NCBI GenBank assembly: GCA_905372035.1 | Contig: CAJPNN010000046.1 | Coordinates: 1-14,351 of the forward strand | DNA from: Bacillota bacterium | GTDB lineage: Bacteria > Bacillota > Clostridia > Peptostreptococcales > Anaerovoracaceae | DNA length: 14,351 bases | Direction: 5' to 3' | In this document: positions 6,949 to 14,351 of the stretch, piece by piece | Layout of the letters: each line of letters begins with the position of its first letter | How positions within the stretch are numbered: the stretch's first letter is position 1 | Made by a program: the position numbers and the translations under genes | Notes under the pieces: generated by a model | Databases searched by the model: none | Told to the model about the DNA's origin: nothing | The model's input: only the letters and a program-made list of their open reading frames with translations

Positions 6949-6990
6949 TTGACGGTGCTAACATGTTATCAGTGATAACATGTTAGCACC
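6949..6990 (+). promoter_or_regulatory. TetR-unit promoter and 37-bp palindromic operator
   Basis: A perfect inverted repeat covers 6954-6990: 18-base arms reading GGTGCTAACATGTTATCA and its complement around a single central G. Inside it TAACATGTTA, itself a palindrome, occurs twice (6959-6968 and 6976-6985), 17 bases apart. TTGACG at 6949-6954 and GATAAC at 6974-6979 could be the promoter with a long 19-base spacer, so the palindrome would cover the spacer and -10 box. It lies about 90 bases before the TetR gene, the usual place for an autoregulatory TetR-family operator. The doubled core would suit binding by two dimers, as known for QacR. The promoter assignment is weaker than the operator assignment. 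Confidence 0.65.
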
Positions 6991-7081
6991 TGATTAACAA
7001 CATGCCTAAAATTCGATTTTCAAACAATATGATTTGAACCTTATGTTGCCTGTAGCGAATTGAAAGGATCGGAAAAAACAA

Positions 7082-7696
7082 ATGGAAAAGAATTTTAGCA
7101 CTAAGGACAACATCTTGGAAGCGGCCATTGAAGAGTTCCTTGAAAAAGGATTTAAAGAAGCATCCATAAGAGATATAGCGGCAAAAGTGGGGATCACGTC
7201 TACGGCGCTATATCGCCATTTTAGAGATAAGGAAGATATATTTATCGTTATTGTTCAGCCTGTTGTTGATAAACTTTATAAGACTATAGAATCTGTTACG
7301 GAATTTTATTTCAGTAAAGCTGAACAGGGAGAAACCTATAAACTTGGAGAAGGAGAAAAAGAGGATATAGATATCTTTGTTGATCTGATATACGAAGATT
7401 TCGATATTTGGAAACTTTTGCTGTGCAAATCGGAAGGTACCAAGTACAGCGATTTTATGGAGCAAATTGTCAACCTTGAACAAAAGACAACATCTTTATA
7501 TAGTGATCTGCTTAGAAAAAAAGGCATAAAGGTAAATTATATAGACGATGAAGAATTGCATTTGTTGTTAAGCGCATATTATCAGGCAATCAGTGAGATT
7601 GTATATCACGACTTTGACAGAGAAAAAACACGTCATTATATAGAAACACTTAAAAAGTTTTTCTATCCGGGATGGCAAAATATTTTAGGTTTTTAA
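7082..7696 (+). CDS. TetR/AcrR family transcriptional regulator
   Basis: The 204-residue protein starts at ATG 7082 behind a weak, distant AAAGGA (7063-7068). Residues about 8-56 are a typical TetR helix-turn-helix region: KDNILEAAIEEFLEKGFKEA, SIRDIAAKVGITSTALYRHF and RDKEDIF. The remaining 150 residues are helical, acidic and variable, as expected of the ligand and dimer domain. It precedes two ABC half-transporter genes with only 14 bases to the first start, so it should regulate them and itself through the palindrome upstream. Many such units answer to a drug or metabolite that the transporter moves; the inducer here is not readable. Confidence 0.92.
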   Translation: MEKNFSTKDNILEAAIEEFLEKGFKEASIRDIAAKVGITSTALYRHFRDKEDIFIVIVQPVVDKLYKTIESVTEFYFSKAEQGETYKLGEGEKEDIDIFVDLIYEDFDIWKLLLCKSEGTKYSDFMEQIVNLEQKTTSLYSDLLRKKGIKVNYIDDEELHLLLSAYYQAISEIVYHDFDREKTRHYIETLKKFFYPGWQNILGF

Positions 7697-7710
7697 CGGA
7701 GGTGAGTTTT

Positions 7711-9489
7711 TTGGACAGAAAGAAGCCTGAAAATGAAAAAAAGAAGAAAGATTTTACTTTAACAAAATTTATGAAGGAGATGTTCAGCTTTGCAGGAGAG
7801 CAAAGGGGAAAAATTAAAACGGCGGTGGCACTTGCAGTTATAGGAGAACTGTTTGCAATGCTTCCGTATGTTTCGTGCGTATTATTGGCAAAAGATGTGT
7901 TTTATAACAACATGGAGATGAAAAGAACCGTTTTGCTTACACTGCTTGCAATAGCGGGAGTGTGTGTAAGAACCTTGCTGTGTTGGATGTCCACATCGAG
8001 GAGTCACAGAGTTGCTTTTGAAATACTGTGCAATATAAGGATTGCGATTTCAGAGAAGATGAGCAGAGTACCTTTAGGATATATGATTGAAACTCCGATA
8101 GGTTCACTTAAGGCGAAAGTTGTTGAAAACACAGGCAAACTTGAAGACTTTGTAGCACATTTGATTCCTGAACTGCCGTCAAAGCTTACAGGACCTATAG
8201 CTTGTATAGTACTGATATTTTGCCTTGACTGGAGAATGGGACTGGCTTCTCTTATCACCGTTCCTTTAGGAGGAATATTTGCTATGGGAATGATGAGAGG
8301 ATATAGTGAAAAGATACAAACGTATTTAAAAGCCGGTGCAGATATGAACAGCTCTCTTGTGGAATATGTAAACGGAATAAAAGTAATAAAAGCTTTCGGA
8401 AATGAGGGGGCATCATATGCAAAATTTACAGACAGTATAAATTTTTATTTCAGAAGCACTATGAAATGGTTTAAACAAAGCTGGTTTTGGATGGCTATGG
8501 TAAACGCCATATTTGCCTCATCACTTTTAGGAACGCTTCCGGTGGGAGCATATTTATATTTTCAAGGTCAAATACAGATGGAAATATTGATACTGTGTCT
8601 TGTTTTACCTCTCGCATTCATAATGCCGCTTTACTCTTTGGCCATGGGAATGGAACTTTTTGTTATGATGGAACCCAATTGGACACAGATAAAAGAATTT
8701 TTAAATATTGAAGAACAGACGAGACCTGAAAAGAATATAAATCTGAGCGATGAGGGTTTCAAGTTTGATGAGGTCTCATTCTCTTATGACGAGGGAAAAA
8801 ACGTGCTTTCGGATATATCACTTGAGACACATAGAGGTAAAATGCTTGCGATAGTCGGTCCGTCGGGAAGCGGAAAGAGCACGATAGCAAAACTTATGGC
8901 CGGATTTTGGGATCCCGACAAAGGAAGTGTAAATTTCGGAGGGCAAAGCCTTAAAAATATTCCTTTTTCACAACTTATGCAGGAAATAAGCTATGTGGCG
9001 CAAGATAATTTCCTGTTTGACAAGACAATAATGGAAAATATACGTATGGGGAAACCCGATGCAAAGGACGAAGAGATAATCGAGGCGGCAAAAGCTGCAC
9101 AATGTCACGACTTTATAATGCAACTTGACAGAGGATATCAAACGATGGCAGGAGATGCGGGTGACAAACTTTCCGGTGGTGAGCGTCAGAGAATAACAAT
9201 AGCGAGAGCTATGCTTAAAAATTCAAAGGTTGTTATACTTGACGAAGCGACCGCTTACACGGATCCGGAAAATGAATCACATATACAAACAGCTATAAAT
9301 AATCTTGTAAAAGAAAAAACCTTGGTCGTAGTGGCTCACAGACTTTCCACTATAAAAAATGCAGATGAAATAATAGTTTTAAATGAAGGAAAAATAACGG
9401 CACGCGGCAGACATGAAGAACTTTGTGAAAGCTCGGAACTCTATAAGAGTATGTGGGAAAAACATGTCAGCAGCATGGATATAGCTTGA
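7711..9489 (+). CDS. ABC transporter permease/ATPase, first half-transporter
   Basis: I place the start at TTG 7711 (592 residues): GGAGGTGA at 7698-7705 sits eight bases before it. An in-frame ATG at 7672 lies inside the regulator gene without such a site. Residues about 15-320 form the six-helix exporter-fold membrane domain and the rest the ATPase. Motifs are Walker A GPSGSGKST (383-391), Q-loop VAQDNFLFD, signature LSGGERQR (from 487), Walker B VVILDEAT (Asp511, Glu512) and H-loop His543. The D-loop reads TAYTDPENE. The next gene encodes a second half-transporter, so the pair probably forms a heterodimer. Exporter-type multidrug pumps such as LmrCD are one possibility. The DPENE D-loop and the paired arrangement also recall the YbtP/IrtA metallophore importers, which share the exporter fold. 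Function remains open. Confidence 0.9.
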   Translation: MDRKKPENEKKKKDFTLTKFMKEMFSFAGEQRGKIKTAVALAVIGELFAMLPYVSCVLLAKDVFYNNMEMKRTVLLTLLAIAGVCVRTLLCWMSTSRSHRVAFEILCNIRIAISEKMSRVPLGYMIETPIGSLKAKVVENTGKLEDFVAHLIPELPSKLTGPIACIVLIFCLDWRMGLASLITVPLGGIFAMGMMRGYSEKIQTYLKAGADMNSSLVEYVNGIKVIKAFGNEGASYAKFTDSINFYFRSTMKWFKQSWFWMAMVNAIFASSLLGTLPVGAYLYFQGQIQMEILILCLVLPLAFIMPLYSLAMGMELFVMMEPNWTQIKEFLNIEEQTRPEKNINLSDEGFKFDEVSFSYDEGKNVLSDISLETHRGKMLAIVGPSGSGKSTIAKLMAGFWDPDKGSVNFGGQSLKNIPFSQLMQEISYVAQDNFLFDKTIMENIRMGKPDAKDEEIIEAAKAAQCHDFIMQLDRGYQTMAGDAGDKLSGGERQRITIARAMLKNSKVVILDEATAYTDPENESHIQTAINNLVKEKTLVVVAHRLSTIKNADEIIVLNEGKITARGRHEELCESSELYKSMWEKHVSSMDIA

Positions 9490-9504
9490 TAGGGGGGTGA
9501 TGGT

Positions 9505-11235
9505 ATGAAACTTATTAAAAGAGTACTTAAAAGCGCCGGCGAATACAGAGGCAGGATAATAATAGGACTTATAGCAACAGTTCTTAAAGAGCTGTCTATG
9601 GGACTTATGCTCGGAGCCGTATTTTATTTTTTCGGAGAGGCGCACGGTTCGGGTGAAAATGTAGTTTTTAACTGTATTATTTTAATGGTTACATGTGTAA
9701 TTTTAAGATTTTTATTTCAGTGGATCTCCAACATATGTTTGAGCGGTGAAGCTTTCAGGATTTTCAGGAATTATAGGATAGATGTCGGAAACAGACTTAA
9801 GAATGCTCCCATGGGTTATTTCTCCGATAACAGCTTAGGAACGATACAGGGAACGGTAACTACAACTGTAGAAGGGTTGGAAACATATCTTATGATGGCA
9901 ATAACGGATATGGTCGGAGGGATATCCATGGCATCGGTTATCGTTATAATGTGTCTGATAGCGTCGCCTATAATAGGCGTAGTCAGTGCACTTGGACTTG
10001 TAGCGGGTATTTTGGTGCTCCGTATAATATCGAATGCGGGAATGAAATACAGTAAAATGATGCTTGATGCACAGGAAGGGCTGGTTACAAGTACTATACA
10101 GCATATCAGGGGTATTTCCGTTCTGAGAGCTTTTAACGGTAAAAGTGAAGTGGGAGACGAAATGAAAAATGCATGCAGAATGCAAAGAGATGCACAGCAG
10201 ACGCTGGAAAACGCATCGGCATTTCCGTTTCAACTTTATAGAGATATTTTCAAGGTGGCATCGGCGTTTATTATGATGACGGCAGTTATTTTGAGAATGA
10301 ACGGGAGCATAAATTCCACTTATTGCCTGACATTTATAGTGAGCTCATTCATAATATATTCGGGGCTTACAACGCTCGGCAACGGTACATTTCTTAATCA
10401 GAAGCTGCATGTGGAACTCGAGAGGATAGACGAGATACTGGATATACCTGAGATGGATAGCAGTACAGAGTATGTTGACATAACAGATCGTGATATAGAT
10501 ATAGAAAATGTTACCTTTGCTTATGATAAGCGAACTGTGGTAAATAATGTTTCTATGAAAATACCGGAAAAGAGCAAGATTGCAATAGTAGGCCCGTCAG
10601 GAAGCGGGAAAACGACAATTTGCAATTTGATAACGAGATTTTGGGATGTAGATGAAGGAAGTATCAAATTGGGTAAACGTGATATAAGAGAAATACCTTT
10701 GCAGCAGCTTTTATCACAGTTCAGTATGGTTTTCCAAGATGTATACCTGTTTAATGATACCGTTGCCAATAATATTGCATTCGGAAAGCAGACCGCAACG
10801 AGAGAAGAAATTGTTGAAGCGGCTAAGAAAGCGAAATGCCATGAGTTTATAGAAAAAATGCCGGACGGCTATGATACTGTTTTGGGTGAAGGCGGAGCAA
10901 CTATATCCGGGGGTGAAAAGCAAAGAATTTCTATAGCAAGGGCTATACTCAAAGATTCACCTATAATTATTTTAGATGAAGCAACTTCAAGCATAGACCC
11001 TGAAAATGAACATGAAATATTAGAAGCTATAGGGGAACTTACAAAGGATAAAACCGTTATAAGCATAGCACACAGATTAACTACGGTAAGAAATGCCGAC
11101 AAGATTTTTGTGATTGATAATGGAGAAATTGTTCAGCAGGGGACACATGAAGAGCTTGTCGGAGAAGAGGGCATTTACAGCAGATTTATAAAATTAAGAG
11201 CAGATGCGATAGGATGGAACATATTGACTGCATAG
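9505..11235 (+). CDS. ABC transporter permease/ATPase, second half-transporter
   Basis: The 576-residue protein starts at ATG 9505, four bases after AGGGGGGTGA and 15 bases after the previous stop. The membrane domain occupies about residues 10-310. The ATPase shows Walker A GPSGSGKTT (363-371), Q-loop VFQDVYLFNDTVANNI, signature ISGGEKQR (from 467), Walker B IIILDEATSSIDPENE (Asp491, Glu492) and H-loop His523. Both subunits keep the catalytic glutamate and a canonical signature. That differs from many heterodimeric exporters with one degenerate site and resembles YbtPQ and IrtAB. The VFQDVYLFNDT string is also frequent in YbtQ/IrtB-like proteins (from memory). It is the last gene of the TetR unit. 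No siderophore synthesis or binding-protein gene is visible nearby, so substrate and direction are undecided. Confidence 0.9.
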   Translation: MKLIKRVLKSAGEYRGRIIIGLIATVLKELSMGLMLGAVFYFFGEAHGSGENVVFNCIILMVTCVILRFLFQWISNICLSGEAFRIFRNYRIDVGNRLKNAPMGYFSDNSLGTIQGTVTTTVEGLETYLMMAITDMVGGISMASVIVIMCLIASPIIGVVSALGLVAGILVLRIISNAGMKYSKMMLDAQEGLVTSTIQHIRGISVLRAFNGKSEVGDEMKNACRMQRDAQQTLENASAFPFQLYRDIFKVASAFIMMTAVILRMNGSINSTYCLTFIVSSFIIYSGLTTLGNGTFLNQKLHVELERIDEILDIPEMDSSTEYVDITDRDIDIENVTFAYDKRTVVNNVSMKIPEKSKIAIVGPSGSGKTTICNLITRFWDVDEGSIKLGKRDIREIPLQQLLSQFSMVFQDVYLFNDTVANNIAFGKQTATREEIVEAAKKAKCHEFIEKMPDGYDTVLGEGGATISGGEKQRISIARAILKDSPIIILDEATSSIDPENEHEILEAIGELTKDKTVISIAHRLTTVRNADKIFVIDNGEIVQQGTHEELVGEEGIYSRFIKLRADAIGWNILTA

Positions 11236-11274
11236 AAGCATTAAAATAAAGAATGAATTTAATATGTAGCATAC

Positions 11275-11325
11275 ATACCGACCCCGGAAAATTGGATTTA
11301 AGGTCTGATTGTCAGGGGTCGGTAT
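11275..11325 (+). terminator. Stem-loop after the ABC pair
   Basis: ATACCGACCCC (11275-11285) is the exact reverse complement of 11315-11325, giving an 11-bp GC-rich stem with a 29-base loop. It begins 40 bases after the last transporter gene, where a terminator is expected. The T-rich stretch comes only about 15 bases later, within a second inverted repeat TAACGGTT/AACCGTTA (11332-11339 with 11361-11368) whose loop contains T8. The two together may form the termination region. Confidence 0.55.
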
Positions 11326-11390
11326 AGTATTTAACGGTTTAATTTTTTTTGTTTATTGTGAACCGTTATGAGCGGATTTGTCTTTTACTA

Positions 11391-11447
11391 TTGAAAAAGG
11401 TATAGAAATATAGTATCATAGTTTCCGAACAACACTATATGTTGTGC
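11391..11447 (+). promoter_or_regulatory. nrdDG promoter with paired NrdR boxes
   Basis: TTGAAA (11391-11396) and TATCAT (11414-11419) are 17 bases apart, both five of six matches to consensus. ACACTATATGTTGTGC at 11432-11447 fits the NrdR-box consensus ACACWATATATWGTGT at 14 of 16 positions. Exactly 31 bases upstream, 11401-11416 reads TATAGAAATATAGTAT, a degenerate box with a good right half. Paired boxes 31-32 bases apart are the established NrdR arrangement. One box overlaps the -10 region and the other lies just after the expected start site near 11426, a position suited to repression. The nrdR gene itself is not in this window. Confidence 0.75.
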
Positions 11448-11516
11448 AAAATTATGAAAGCAATAATTATTATAATAAAATATAATTATAATAGGGGAGA
11501 TAAGGAGTAATATGTT

Positions 11517-13865
11517 ATGGAACAGATTTTAAAGATTATAAAAAGAGATGGAAGAGAGACCGATTTCGATATAAACAAAATATCGGAAGCAATTTATAAG
11601 GCGGCGGAAGTGCTTGGGGGAAAAGATCACGATATGGCCAATTATTTGGCGAGACAGGTCGAGTTATATATGCTTGAAGTTTGCCATAACAATACTCCTA
11701 CGGTTGAGCAGGTGCAGGATGCGGTTGAAAAGATATTGATAGAGAACGGACATGCAAGGACTGCAAAAGAATATATACTTTACAGAGCGGAAAGAACAAG
11801 AATTCGTGAGATGAATATGAGACTCATGAAGACGTATGAGGATCTGACGTTCAAGGATGCGAAGGATAACGATGTAAAGAGAGAAAATGCAAATATAGAC
11901 GGTGATACGGCTATGGGTACGATGCTTAAGTACGGTTCGGAGGGAGCAAAGCAGTTCTATGAGATGTATGTTTTGAATCCGGCACATTCAAAAGCGCATA
12001 GGGAGGGAGATATCCATATACACGATTTGGATTTTTTGACATTGACGACGACCTGCTGTCAAATTGATTTAGAAAAACTTTTCAAAGGAGGATTTTGTAC
12101 AGGACACGGATTTTTAAGAGAACCTAACGATATAAGGAGCTATTCTGCATTAGCCTGCATTGCGATCCAATCAAATCAAAACGATCAGCACGGGGGGCAG
12201 AGCATACCCAACTTTGATTATTCCATGGAAATGGGAGTAAAAAAGACATATAGAAAACTTTATTGGAAAAACGTCGGTAAGGCTTTGAACCTATTGTATG
12301 ATATTGAAGACGGTGTTGAAAAAGTTAAGGAGTTCGGCAAGGAAATTCTTGAAAAAGAGGGGCTTTACCCTGTAATGGATAATGATAACGGATATCAGGA
12401 AAGAGAGAAAGAATTTTTAAAAACCCTTATAGATGAAGACTCGGAAGTGGAAAAAGTACAAAAAGCCGCAGTCAAGTATGCAAGGCAGGAAATAGAAAGA
12501 GAAACATATCAGGCTATGGAAGCATTCGTGCATAACCTTAATACGATGCATTCAAGAGCGGGAGCACAGATTCCGTTCAGTTCGATAAATTACGGCATGG
12601 ATACGACCACAGAGGGAAGACTGGTTATAAAAAGCATACTTCTTGCCATGGATGCAGGGCTTGGAAATGGTGAAACTGCAATATTTCCTATAAATATTTT
12701 CAAAGTTAAGGACGGAGTGAATTATAATCCCGGGGAACCTAACTATGATTTGTTCCAACTTGCGTGCAAAGTGTCGGCGAAGAGGCTTTTTCCTAATTTC
12801 TCATTTATTGATGCACCGTTCAACAAGGAATTTTATAAAGAGGGAAATCATGATACGGAAATTGCGTATATGGGATGCAGAACGAGAGTTATGTCAAATA
12901 TAAACGATACCGAAAGGCAAACTACGGGAGGACGAGGAAACTTAAGCTTTACGTCGATTAATCTGCCTAGGATGGCAATAAAAGCCAACGGAAACATAGA
13001 TGTGTTTTTTGAAGACCTGGAAAGAAAAGTTACTCTGGTTATAGAGCAGCTGAAAGAGCGTTTTAAGATACAGGCTGCGAAGAAAGTCAAAAATTATCCG
13101 TTTTTGATGGGACAGGGTATATGGATGGACTCGGACAAGCTCAAACCGAATGATGAAGTCGGAGAAGTTTTAAAACACGGAACTTTGACAGTGGGATTTA
13201 TAGGCTTGGCGGAATGCCTAAAAGCACTTATAGGAAAACATCATGGAGAGAGCCGGGAAGCACAGAATCTCGGACTCAATATAGTAGGGTACATGAGAAA
13301 AAGGATGGATGAAGAAGCAAAAAAAACGGGGCTTAACTTTTCTCTTATAGCGACTCCCGCAGAGGGGCTTTCAGGCAGGTTTGTGAGGATAGACAGAAAA
13401 AAATATGGTGTACTCGAAGGGATAACGGACAGAGAATACTATACGAATTCATTTCATGTTCCCGTATATTATAATATAAACGCTTTTGAAAAAATAAAAA
13501 TAGAAGCACCTTATCATGCTCTTACAAACGGAGGACATATTACGTATGTTGAGATAGACGGTGACCCTTGCAAGAATCTCGAAGCATTTGAGAAAATCGT
13601 AAGATGCATGAAGGAATCGGGAATAGGATACGGTTCAATAAATCATCCGGTCGACAGGGATCCTGTCTGCGGATACACGGGGATTATAGACAATGAATGT
13701 CCTATGTGCGGAAGACATGAAAATGACGGGGATGAAGGATTTGAGAGGATAAGAAGAATCACAGGCTATCTTGTGGGAACCGTGGACAGATTTAATGACG
13801 GCAAAAGGGCGGAAGAAAGCGACAGAGTTAAACACGATTTATCGGAAGAAATAGAGATGATATAG
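11517..13865 (+). CDS. nrdD: Anaerobic (class III) ribonucleoside-triphosphate reductase
   Basis: The 782-residue protein starts at ATG 11517, nine bases after AAGGAG (11502-11507). It reduces ribonucleoside triphosphates to deoxy forms in the cytoplasm, using a glycyl radical. Residues 3-95 are an ATP-cone allosteric domain (IIKRDGRETDFDINKISEAI). The barrel carries the conserved region TTTCCQIDLEKLF (Cys180, Cys181) and MGCRTRV with the probable thiyl-radical Cys454. The C-terminal motif RRITGYLVG places the glycyl radical at Gly750. A zinc-site region before it reads DPVCGYTGIIDNECPMCGRH, with Cys718, Cys728 and Cys731; the first Cys of the usual CxxC is Asp715. The activase gene follows with no gap. 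Length and motifs indicate an intact enzyme, controlled by the NrdR-type site upstream. Confidence 0.97.
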   Translation: MEQILKIIKRDGRETDFDINKISEAIYKAAEVLGGKDHDMANYLARQVELYMLEVCHNNTPTVEQVQDAVEKILIENGHARTAKEYILYRAERTRIREMNMRLMKTYEDLTFKDAKDNDVKRENANIDGDTAMGTMLKYGSEGAKQFYEMYVLNPAHSKAHREGDIHIHDLDFLTLTTTCCQIDLEKLFKGGFCTGHGFLREPNDIRSYSALACIAIQSNQNDQHGGQSIPNFDYSMEMGVKKTYRKLYWKNVGKALNLLYDIEDGVEKVKEFGKEILEKEGLYPVMDNDNGYQEREKEFLKTLIDEDSEVEKVQKAAVKYARQEIERETYQAMEAFVHNLNTMHSRAGAQIPFSSINYGMDTTTEGRLVIKSILLAMDAGLGNGETAIFPINIFKVKDGVNYNPGEPNYDLFQLACKVSAKRLFPNFSFIDAPFNKEFYKEGNHDTEIAYMGCRTRVMSNINDTERQTTGGRGNLSFTSINLPRMAIKANGNIDVFFEDLERKVTLVIEQLKERFKIQAAKKVKNYPFLMGQGIWMDSDKLKPNDEVGEVLKHGTLTVGFIGLAECLKALIGKHHGESREAQNLGLNIVGYMRKRMDEEAKKTGLNFSLIATPAEGLSGRFVRIDRKKYGVLEGITDREYYTNSFHVPVYYNINAFEKIKIEAPYHALTNGGHITYVEIDGDPCKNLEAFEKIVRCMKESGIGYGSINHPVDRDPVCGYTGIIDNECPMCGRHENDGDEGFERIRRITGYLVGTVDRFNDGKRAEESDRVKHDLSEEIEMI

Positions 13866-14351
13866 ATGTTTGAAAATGAGAGTAAACATGAAACGCTTAG
13901 AGTGGCGGGAATCGTACGGGAATCGTTTGTAGACGGACCGGGAATACGTTTCACGATATTTTGTCAGGGATGTCCGCATCTTTGCAAAAACTGCCATAAC
14001 CCTGAGACACATGACTTTTCATCAGGTTATGATTTAAGCAATGATAAAATAGTTCAGGAAATCAAGAAAGATTTGCTTCTTTCCGGCGTTACTTTCAGCG
14101 GAGGAGAACCGTTTTGTCAGGCGGAAGGGTTTTATGACCTGGCCGTTAAAATCAAAGAGTTGGGAACGGATCTGGATATTTTGATTTTTACAGGTTATAC
14201 ATACGAGGAACTGATCGAACTTTCGGAAAAGGATAAAGCTGTCGGTAAATTGCTCGGACAAGCCGATTTCTTAGTTGACGGAAGATATATAGACGAGCAA
14301 AAAGATTTAACATTGAGGTTTAGAGGAAGTAGAAATCAGAGGTATATAGAC
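13866..14351 (+). CDS. nrdG: Anaerobic ribonucleotide reductase activating protein, partial
   Basis: The frame opens at ATG 13866, directly after the nrdD stop, and stays open to the window end (162 codons, 3' end missing). NrdG is a radical-SAM enzyme that makes the glycyl radical on NrdD. The N-terminal region reads LRVAGIVRESFVDGPGIRFT. The cluster motif is CPHLCKNCHNPET, the CxxxCxxC that holds the 4Fe-4S cluster, with an extra Cys just before it in FCQGC. SGGEPF, the SAM-contacting GGE motif, follows. The ribosome binding site is weak, so translation is probably coupled to nrdD. A GTG in LRVAGIV is an alternative start but has no better site. The rest of the protein lies outside the window. 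Confidence 0.95.
   Translation, partial: MFENESKHETLRVAGIVRESFVDGPGIRFTIFCQGCPHLCKNCHNPETHDFSSGYDLSNDKIVQEIKKDLLLSGVTFSGGEPFCQAEGFYDLAVKIKELGTDLDILIFTGYTYEELIELSEKDKAVGKLLGQADFLVDGRYIDEQKDLTLRFRGSRNQRYID

Noticed and set aside
11275..11368. Riboswitch or structured leader for nrdDG
   Set aside because: The stem-loops lie upstream of the recognisable nrdDG promoter and are better explained as the end of the transporter unit; no known riboswitch core is visible.
1..14351. CRISPR arrays, tRNA, rRNA, IS elements
   Set aside because: No regularly spaced repeats, cloverleaf-like sequences, rRNA segments or intact transposase frames were seen on either strand.

Overview
This window looks like chromosomal DNA from a low-GC, strictly anaerobic Gram-positive bacterium (Clostridia or Tissierellia type). 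The grounds are AT-rich sequence with many ATA and AGA codons, strong AGGAGG-type ribosome binding sites, GTG and TTG starts, a BspA-like leucine-rich-repeat protein anchored by SLH domains, and an oxygen-sensitive class III ribonucleotide reductase. The lineage is an inference; no rRNA or other marker is present. All recognisable genes are on the + strand.

Layout: (1) 1-566 is a junction region. It holds a terminator for a gene left of the window, a 54-residue TnpW-like mobile-element protein, what may be the decayed 3' end of a surface-protein gene, and a long perfect hairpin. (2) 567-4551 is one large secreted LRR/Big_2/SLH surface-protein gene, split into two open frames by a +1 frame change near 3331-3342. 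(3) 4860-6768 is a three-gene overlapping operon: a YtrA-type GntR regulator, an ABC ATPase and an ABC-2-like permease. A promoter covered by repeated dyad half-sites precedes it. (4) 7082-11235 is a second drug- or metabolite-responsive unit: a TetR regulator followed by two full-length ABC half-transporters that probably form a heterodimer. A perfect 37-bp palindrome lies upstream. (5) 11517 to the window end is nrdD-nrdG, anaerobic ribonucleotide reductase and its radical-SAM activase. A good sigma-A-like promoter with a recognisable NrdR box pair precedes it. nrdG is cut by the window end.

How they work together: the two regulator-transporter units are self-contained one-component circuits (GntR/YtrA with an ABC-2 system; TetR with an exporter-fold pair). 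The nrdDG unit supplies dNTPs under anaerobic growth and should be repressed by NrdR. The surface protein is an adhesin-like S-layer-associated product that the frameshift would release without its anchor. I see no CRISPR array, rRNA, tRNA or insertion sequence, and no clearly new defence system. The most interesting signals are the TetR-unit palindromes, the YbtPQ/IrtAB-like motifs in its ABC pair, the broken surface gene and the mobile-element debris at the left edge.
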